A DNA stretch of 64,000 bases, taken from Lytechinus variegatus (lineage: Eukaryota; Echinodermata; Echinoidea; Temnopleuroida; Toxopneustidae). The DNA lies in the NCBI RefSeq assembly GCF_018143015.1, contig NC_054748.1:18045356-18109355 (forward strand), written 5' to 3'. Within the stretch, counting starts at the first letter, position 1; each line of letters starts with the position of its first letter. Both the position numbers and the translations under genes were made by a program. This document shows, one piece after another, positions 54,511-64,000 of the stretch. The notes beneath the pieces are model-generated. The model ran no database searches. It worked only from the letters and a program-made list of their open reading frames with translations, and was not told where the DNA came from.

Positions 54511-55880
54511 CAGTGGCGTACCGTGGGTCACGGCATTGGGGGGGCACCATCAAAAATTTTGAGTCACCTAGTGAGCGCGCAAAGCGCGCTCAGTTGCCAG
54601 GTATAGTGATATTTGAAGGACAGTGCCATTAAACGGATATGTATCTCACTGATCATGCGAGCGCGAAGCGCGAGCTGAAAATTTTTGACATTTTGACCTA
54701 GGAAGGGACATTATAAGCAAATTTTTGTTATCATGTTACATACCTGTCTCGCTAAACAAACAATACGAGCGCGATCGAGCACAAGCTTGAATTGACCCCA
54801 AACAGGGACATTTTAAGGACTTTAACATATCTCACCATATTCATCTAATGCGAGTGCCAAGCGCTTGCTGATTTTGTTAGAATTATATCTAAACACAGGA
54901 AGCACTTGCAATCATTGTAATCATGATTCACATACGCATTTCACTAATCAAATATTGCGAGCGCGAAACGCGAGCTGAAATTTAGGAAATTCGGACCTGA
55001 AGTGGGGCATTCTAAGGCTTGTTTAACTAAGACCTTACGTATTTCACTAACCAAATGATGCGAGCGCGAAGCGCGAGCTGCAAATTTTTGAAATTGAGAT
55101 AAGAAAAAATGATATTTTGAGAACTATTTTTAAGGAATCCATTAAGAGTATACATATCTCACCATAGTCATCTAATGCGAGTGCCAAGCGCTTGCTGATT
55201 TGGTGAGAATTACATCTAAACACATGAAGCACTTTTTGTAGTCAGTGTAATCATAATTATTATACGCATCTCACTAATGAAATATTGCGAGCACAAAGCG
55301 CGAGCTGAAAATATAAGTAATTCAGACCTGAGGAGGTATATTCTAAGGCTTGTTTGTAGGAATTCACTAAGACCATAGTACGTATTTCACTAACCAATTG
55401 ATGCGAGCGCGAAGCGCGAGCTGAAAATTTTTGATATTCAGATCAGAAAAAAGGACAGGAAATGTTTTATATTAAGACCTTAAAATGGGGCGATCACTTT
55501 AAGTAGTCATGAAAAAGAAGCATATGTCACTACATAAAACAATAATAGCTCAAAGTGCGAGGAAACCTATTTGGTGTATACTGACTGGATTTGACAACGT
55601 CACATCTCTCTAATATACTTGAAAACTATAGTATTCCGAAAAAAGTCATGAGCCCTGAGCGAATCATGTTTCATAAAGATATTACAAAAAAAGTTAATGT
55701 AATATACAGTAATATAACATAATTATGATATAATATAAAATTGATCATATCTTCTTTCCCACTACGTTTCCCTTCCTTTCTCCCTCTTTTCTCCCTTTCC
55801 CCGTTTTTTTTTTTTTTTTTTTTGGCCAGCCGATTGGGGGGCACGTGCCCCCCCATGCCCCCCCCGTAGTTACGCCACTG
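54511..55880. mobile_element. Second hAT element of the same family
   Basis: Ends cagtggcgtaccgtgggtca and gtagttacgccactg. Flanking 8-mers atgtaata (54503-54510) and atgttata (55881-55888) differ at one base. The interior repeats the gcgagcgcgaagcgcgagct motif at about 54655, 55060 and 55400 and matches 51643-54277 apart from its nested MITE. Confidence 0.88.
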
Positions 55881-56053
55881 ATGTTATATGATATTGACTT
55901 AAATTGGTTATATTTGACTCACATAATTTGTTAAGAGATTAAATGGTCAAAGGGTGGTATCACTTTCGAATGTATTGGATTACTCAACGAGGTATTGTCT
56001 GTAAGAGATATTACTGCCTTCATATGTAAAGGTTTCCATCTATTGTCTACAAG

Positions 56054-56224
56054 CATTGGCGGCGGAACCCAACAATTTTAGGAGGGGACAACCCAAGAAA
56101 AAAATTTGACAAGCAAAAAAAAAAAAAAGGTCATCAACTACAAATTTGGGGGGGGGGGGACCGTCCCCCCCCCTCCTCAAATTAAGGGGGGACACGTCCC
56201 CCCCCCCAGCTTCCGCCGCCTATG
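56054..56224. mobile_element. 171-bp hAT MITE
   Basis: Ends cattggcggcggaa and ttccgccgcctatg, with a perfect 8-bp target duplication tctacaag (56046-56053 and 56225-56232). The interior is A-, G- and C-tract rich. Confidence 0.88.
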
Positions 56225-56669
56225 TCTACAAGATGATATTGCCTATATACTGGTTTTTCAACGATATAGTATTTATAAGACGTTTACATGCAATGGTTTC
56301 TTATAAGATGTAGTGTCTATATGATGTCATCACTATATTCACATATATGGTTTTATATAAGGTGTATTGTCTATAACATATCATATTCACATCACATGGT
56401 TTTTTTTCTAATATGTATGCCTGAAAGAGGATATTTATATTCACATTGGTTTCTTCGACGGTGAAAATGGTGAAATATCCATAATATGTAATTATCTTTA
56501 CACTTCTTCTAAGATGTAACACACAGATGGGTGTAATATTGATAATATGATATTGCATTATTGTTTTGTCAAAAGTTGTGATGTATGTAAGAAATTAATA
56601 GATTGAATTGTGTTGGTTTGTTCAATGACGTAATGTCTGTAAGATGTTGTTACACAGAGAGAAATGTTT

Positions 56670-56945
56670 ACAGAAATAATGTAAAAAGTGATGTAAAATA
56701 GGGACTCCACAACGTCCGTGTAAATTTACCTAACAGTAAATTTCACAAATATTATGTAAATCATTACGTAAACTACAAAAACTAATTTATTGTGTAAATA
56801 TTACCCAACTTAAATATTTAACATAAATTATGTAAAAAGTGATATTGAATAGGAACTCCAGAACTTTTATGTAATCCGAAAGGTAAACTTGACAAATATT
56901 ATGTAAATCATGTAAAGTACAAAACCCAATTTATTGTGTACATTT
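56670..56945. repeat. Two-copy tandem repeat of about 140 bp
   Basis: Phrases taatgtaaaaagtgatgtaa, gggactccacaacgt and caaatattatgtaaatca recur as taaattatgtaaaaagtgat, ggaactccagaactt and caaatattatgtaaatca 140-odd bases later. Confidence 0.75.
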
Positions 56946-57769
56946 AAACATCGGGGTTATTTTTAATGTTGATATTTAGAAATATATAATGACTATATAT
57001 AATGTTAGTACATTGACATATTGGTTCCGTTATAGATCTATTTCCACAAGATGATAACTGTTTCGCAAACATCGATTTCTTTGCATGTATGAGGTTTATT
57101 GATTTCACATGATAAATACGTTGGTATAATGTAAATATGATGTACAAAGAAGTGATTTCTCCAAAAATGCAATGTCCATTAAGATGGTATTACCTTCACA
57201 TATTGGCAAGGAGCTTCCATATTCATGATATTGGCATCCTTTGAAATGGCTGTGTATATTGAATTTTATTGCGTTCACATAAATGCTTGTCTGTAGATAT
57301 TATTACATGTAGTGTGCATTACCTTAATTGGTCTGGTTAAACTCGTGCATATTATAATGATATCCTTCCCTCATATTGCTTTCTTGTAAAAGATGGAGTG
57401 TCTATAACACGTAATTACCTTCATCTGATATCGATTACTTATAAGATATAGTGCCTAAATAAGATGAAATTGTTCTTACATATATCAATTTCTTATATAT
57501 AGTGCTCATTACACATTGTTTCCTTTAAAATGACAGTGTATATGATATGTTATTGCGTTCACATAAATGCTTGTCTATAGATATTATTATACTAACCTGT
57601 TTACATAATATTGATTGCTTCTGAGATGTAGTGTGTATAACCTAAACTGGTTAGGTCGAACTCGTGTATATGATATCCTTCCCTATAAATATGGCTTTCT
57701 TGTAGAAGATGTAGTGTCTATAACATGCTATTACTTTCATTTGATATCGATTACTTATAAGATATAGCA

Positions 57770-58765
57770 AAGAAATATTAAGCAAACAAAGAAATCTTAA
57801 GCAAAATTAAAACACTCTTGAACTTTTGGAAGCTAAGGGATATAACGCTCATGGGGAAAATTCAACTATTGAAGGTGCATATCTATTCTAAAGTCCTCTT
57901 CCGAGCGTCTCTTACTCCTGTTCCTAAGTGGGTTTATGAATCATCGGATGAATTAACTTTTGATTTTCTATGGAAAGGTAAGAAAGACAAAATTAATAGG
58001 AATACAATGTTTTTAGACTATAAGCAAGGAGGATTAAAGATGTTAAACCTCTTTGTACAGGTAAAGGCACAGTGAATAATGTGGATTAAAAGACTTTTAA
58101 ATAAAGATGAAGATATGAAATGGAAACGGTACTTTAATTTTGACACTAAACATTTGGGTGGAGATTTGTTATTTTCATGTGACTATATACCAGGTTTATT
58201 GAAAGTAACAGCTTCCAAATTTTACATGGACTTATTAGAAGAGTGGGTAAATATAAGACATATTAGAAGTACAGAGTTTGGGAAAGTGGTGATTTTTAAT
58301 AATAAGCTTATTCGATATAAAGGGAGTTGTATATTTGATAAGATTCTATACGATAAAGGTCTACATAGTAATTCTTTCATCCCATATCAAGAAGAACTAA
58401 AAAAAGATATCGTACCTGGTTTCGCAACGTATTCAATCCCCCCCCCCCATATCGCCTGTAATTGGACACCCGATACTTACCCATGAAGCTTGATAGATAT
58501 GGGCACGTTGCATAAAACTTTTTACCTGAGAAAACTCAGGTTGTTTTTACCGGAGTTTTTGCCCAGACTACCTGTAGTTTTCAGTTTTTACCAATTTTTT
58601 TTTCAGGTAAAAAAAATTGGAACAGGCCCGTGTTGTCACTTGGTCATTGAGAGGGAAGTAACCATTAGATATTGGAAGAAAGGTGACAGGAAAATTGCGT
58701 TTATACCCTTGCGAAGATTATGTAATTATGATCACTTGCTTTTAAAGAATACAGAAACAAATTGA
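57770..58765 (+). pseudogene. L1/Tx1-like LINE ORF2 C-terminal fragment
   Basis: The frame from 57818 encodes the segment after the RT domain of L1/Tx1-type elements: LRDITLMGKIQLLK, then FDFLWKGKKDKI and YKQGGLKMLN, then MWIKRLL. The frame has an in-phase TGA at 58073-58075, inside the conserved VKAQ...MWIKRLL motif, and another at 58484-58486; the part after 58490 looks like unrelated repeat DNA. RT and endonuclease are absent, so this is a truncated dead copy. Confidence 0.8.
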
Positions 58766-58850
58766 CTGATTGATGCCACTTCAAGTATCTTGCATGGTGT
58801 CATATAAGTTCTGATAATACATATTATCATATAACTTATAAATAAACCGT

Positions 58851-58856
<6 letters not shown>

Positions 58857-58939
<83 letters not shown>
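58857..58939. repeat. TA/GT microsatellite
   Basis: About 26 TA units followed by about 14 GT units. A similar TA-then-GT tract lies at 59376-59422. Confidence 0.95.
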
Positions 58940-58941
<2 letters not shown>

Positions 58942-58983
58942 GTTATACATGTACAACAGCTTTTGACAACTCTTTTTATTTAA

Positions 58984-59373
58984 ATATTGTAAAGAAATGA
59001 ATGAAGAGAACAATGGTAGGCGTAGCTTAAATCAAGGTTCCCCAGAGCTATCTACCCTTAGGAAAAATTGGTGATGCCGAAAAAATGTCTTGTCATTGTT
59101 CTAAACCCACCTTCACCCGACAAAGGAAATTATAATTGGTATAGTGTCGAAAATCTGTCTATCTGACGGTCAATCGGATTGGGTTCGCCCTAGTCACTAT
59201 CCCGTCTCTGTGGTCTAGTGGTTAAGGCACCGGCGTTCAAAGCTGGGGGCCCGGGTTCGATTCCCGGCGGAGACATTTTTTCGGCATCACCAATTTTTCC
59301 TAAGGGTAGATAGCTCTGGGGAACCTTGATTTAAGCTACGCCTACCATTGTTCTCTTCATTCATTTCTTTACA

Positions 59374-59377
<4 letters not shown>
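58984..59377. repeat. Perfect 107-bp inverted repeat with 180-base loop
   Basis: The arms 58984-59090 and 59271-59377 are exact reverse complements by my reading, beginning atattgtaaagaaatgaatg. The loop carries the tRNA gene at 59204-59275, whose last bases overlap the right arm. The arms contain ccgaaaaaatgtct, which places a T6 tract directly after the tRNA. Confidence 0.92.
59204..59275 (+). tRNA. tRNA-like gene with anticodon UCA (predicted opal suppressor)
   Basis: All four stems pair. Acceptor gtctctg/cggagac has one G-T wobble; D stem gtct/aggc; anticodon stem ccggc/gctgg with one wobble; T stem ccggg/cccgg. The 7-base loop gttcaaa puts TCA at 59237-59239, which would read UGA. Box A (tggtctagtgg) and box B (ggttcgattcc) fit the polymerase III consensus, and T6 follows the discriminator base. 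The body is of ordinary 72-base length and resembles tRNA-Glu-type genes. It is not a selenocysteine tRNA, which would be about 90 bases with a longer acceptor arm. It may be a repeat-borne tRNA pseudogene. Confidence 0.75.
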
Positions 59378-59425
<48 letters not shown>

Positions 59426-59499
59426 GTGTGTCTGTGTATCTACATATATATATATATATATACATACATATATTGAATGAATGTATATATATATATATA

Positions 59500-62039
<2,540 letters not shown>

Positions 62040-62058
<19 letters not shown>

Positions 62059-63400
62059 AATGGTGGTGATTGTGATGATGATGATGTTGAAGATGGAGAT
62101 GCAGGTGGTGATGATAATGTTAATGGAGGGGATAATGATCGTGATGATGATGGTGGTGATTGTGATGATGATAATGATGATATTGTTGAAGATGGAGATG
62201 CTGGTGGTGATGATGATGTTAATGGAGGGGATAATGATCGTGATGATGGTGGTGGTGATGATGATGTTGAAGATGGAGATACTGGTGATGGTGATGTTGA
62301 TGGAGGTGATAATGATCGTGAAGATGCTAGTTGTGATGATGATGATGATTATGATGATGAAGATGTTGAAGATGGAGATGCTGGTGGTGATGATGATGAT
62401 GTTAACGGACATGATGGAGGTGATAATGATCATGATTATGATGGTTGTGATTGTGATGATGATGTCGAAGATTGAGATGACTAGGGCGTGGGCTGGGGTG
62501 CTTGCGCACCTTCCCGCTTGAACAGATGAGATCCAACACTGGCAAAAAGACAATTTTACCCCTACTTCTGCTTTCAACAGCGGACCTTCAAAACTTTAGT
62601 TCCACCTCCCCAAGATGTGCATCCCGCAATACCACTTCGGTTCCACCTTCCCATGCAGGATGTGCCCCTCCCCATGCTTAGACTCGCTTACGCCCTGGAA
62701 TAATGATGATGATGGTGATGATGATGATGTTGAAGATGGATATGCTGGTGATGATGAAGATAAAAATGATGATGATAATACAAGTAATGACAATGAAGTG
62801 AAAGAAATCAGAGAAAGATTATGATCATGATGATTGTGGTGATTATGATAATGATGATGATGAATATGATGATGATGATGTTTAAGATGAAGATGCTGGT
62901 GGTGATGATGATGTTAATGGAGGTGATTATTATTGTAATGATGGTGGTGGTGATGATGATGATGTTTATGATGATGACGATGATGTTTAAGATGGAGATG
63001 CTGGTAGTGAGGATAATGATCGTGATGATGGTGATGATGATTGTGATGATGGTGATGATGATAATATAAGTGATGATAATGAAAGTGGTGATGATAATTA
63101 GAATGAAGATGATGATGATAAATATTGAATGGCTTTGATTATAACGATGTTTACAACTATGATGAAGAAGGAGGATAAGGATAAAGAAATAGGATAATGG
63201 TGAAGATAAAGATGCTGTGATGAAGATAATGATAATAACGTTGATATACAAAGTTGATGGTGATGATAAAGTCGATAATGAGGGTGATTAAGACGTTTAA
63301 TATGGAGGATAATGATCGTGATGATGGTGATTGTGATGATGATGATGGTGATGATGATAATATAAGCGATGATAATGATGAGGAATATGATTCTAATGAT
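62040..63400. repeat. GAT-type microsatellite/minisatellite
   Basis: Long array of gatgatgatgttgaagatgg- and tggtggtgatgatgatg-like units. Interrupted at about 62475-62700 by a GC-richer stretch (gggcgtgggctggggtgctt). The Asp/Gly-rich and Met-rich ORFs across it are products of the repeat. Confidence 0.92.
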
Positions 63401-63590
63401 GAAGAAGGGAGAAGCGAGTTTTCACAATCGAGACAGGGACGGATTTTACAACATAGAAAATCTATTGAAAATGCCTGTAAAAACACAATGAACAGCTCAG
63501 TGGTCTTTGTCGAAAGCAGGTGAACCTGGACAGCTGCTATTCGTAAGATTCTAAGCTGATGAAAAAACTGCAAATATCATCTGTCCAGGT

Positions 63591-63761
63591 GGGTGTTTCT
63601 TAAAGCTGTTTGTAAGATAAGAGCGACTTTAAGAACAACTGGTGATCTTTTCTTTTGGTAAATTGTATACACCATAGGTGATGGTTTAGCGCGTAAGAAG
63701 GGATCACCAGTCGTTCTTAAAGTCGCTCTTAACTTACGAACAGCTTTATGAAACGGCTCCC
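63591..63761. mobile_element. Palindromic MITE
   Basis: Left arm gggtgtttcttaaagctgtt and right arm aacagctttatgaaacggct are inverse over about 58 bases, continuing through gagcgactttaagaacaact and its inverse. Loop about 50 bases. No target duplication fixed. Confidence 0.8.
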
Positions 63762-64000
63762 AGGGTCCTGTACGAAACCACCGATTTGATTCACCAATTT
63801 TCGACAAAGACTGCTTTATCATGGAGGAGTTTTGTCAATAGATTTCCTATGCTGTAGAAATTGTCCTCACTCCCCAATGATGTCCATGATTAAGTAGTTG
63901 CTTTAGGGAAGTGGTGATACTAAATGGGTCTTCAAGGATTACGATAATGTTTAAATTAACATGCAAAATTCAATTAGCAGATAGATGAAAATTTCATCAA
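63762..64000. other. No gene seen
   Basis: Unremarkable AT-rich sequence to the window end. Confidence 0.6.

Larger units (their letters stand above)
48650..57770. repeat. Degenerate array of about 50-bp units with higher-order structure
   Basis: Phrases close to ggtttctttaaagatgta, tgtctataagatgat and attaccttcacatat recur in that order throughout, for example near 48770, 48850, 49080, 49820, 50270, 51600, 54450, 55990, 56220-56460, 57160, 57390 and 57670. A larger unit including ctgcacacatgcc, aaagcgatnttata and ttagagatactaat repeats near 48660, 49750 and 50180. The array is heavily diverged and interrupted by at least six mobile elements. No coding potential was recognised. Confidence 0.7.

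Noticed and set aside
59204-59275. Selenocysteine tRNA
   Set aside because: Although the anticodon is UCA, the length (72) and 7-bp acceptor stem do not fit tRNA-Sec, which is about 90 bases with a longer acceptor and D stem.

Overview
This is eukaryotic, AT-rich and very repeat-dense DNA. It has no operons or ribosome-binding sites. It does have spliced transposon genes, tRNA-derived SINEs, non-LTR retrotransposons, many hAT, Harbinger, Merlin-like and mariner-type DNA elements, long TA, GT and GAT microsatellites, and one huge single-exon very-large-inducible-GTPase (VLIG/GVIN) gene. Together these suggest a marine invertebrate deuterostome, most likely an echinoderm such as a sea urchin. 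The species call is inference from repeat style and is not proven by the sequence.

Layout. 1-12 kb: no host gene seen; a frameshifted non-LTR retrotransposon (about 3.0-6.66 kb), a 15-bp GC-rich minisatellite (6.84-7.29 kb), a hAT element (7.96-8.75 kb) and a 3.1-kb palindromic DNA element (8.94-12.05 kb) with another hAT inside it. 12.19-19.46 kb: the only clear host gene, a VLIG GTPase of about 2,400 residues with a MACPF-like N-terminal domain, split by one frameshift near 18.39 kb. 20.79-48.15 kb: three related PIF/Harbinger-type elements sit end to end, each junction marked by the same CTG trinucleotide. The first two are inverted copies of each other and form a 5.2-kb palindrome. The third is a 22-kb element carrying an apparently intact HARBI1-like transposase and a three-exon Myb/SANT-like gene.

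The first intron of that Myb-like gene contains a second apparently autonomous element of 8.6 kb. It has an ISXO2/IS1595-type (Merlin-like) DDE transposase, a small upstream ORF, palindromic ends and tandem subterminal repeats. It is itself invaded by a hAT element and a truncated LINE.

48.6-57.8 kb: a worn-down array of about 50-bp units, broken up by SINEs, a mariner-type palindrome, two hAT elements and a small hAT MITE. 57.8-64 kb: an L1/Tx1-like fragment, a perfect 107-bp inverted repeat enclosing a structurally complete tRNA gene with anticodon UCA, an apparently exact 1.3-kb tandem duplication, and a long GAT-type microsatellite.

How parts relate. The Harbinger transposase and Myb-like protein are the usual two-component machinery of that superfamily and could mobilise the two nearby non-autonomous relatives, which share their termini. 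A SINE at 49.1 kb shares its 3' tail with a LINE at 34.4 kb, which suggests a LINE/SINE partnership. The VLIG gene is the likely immune gene of the window.
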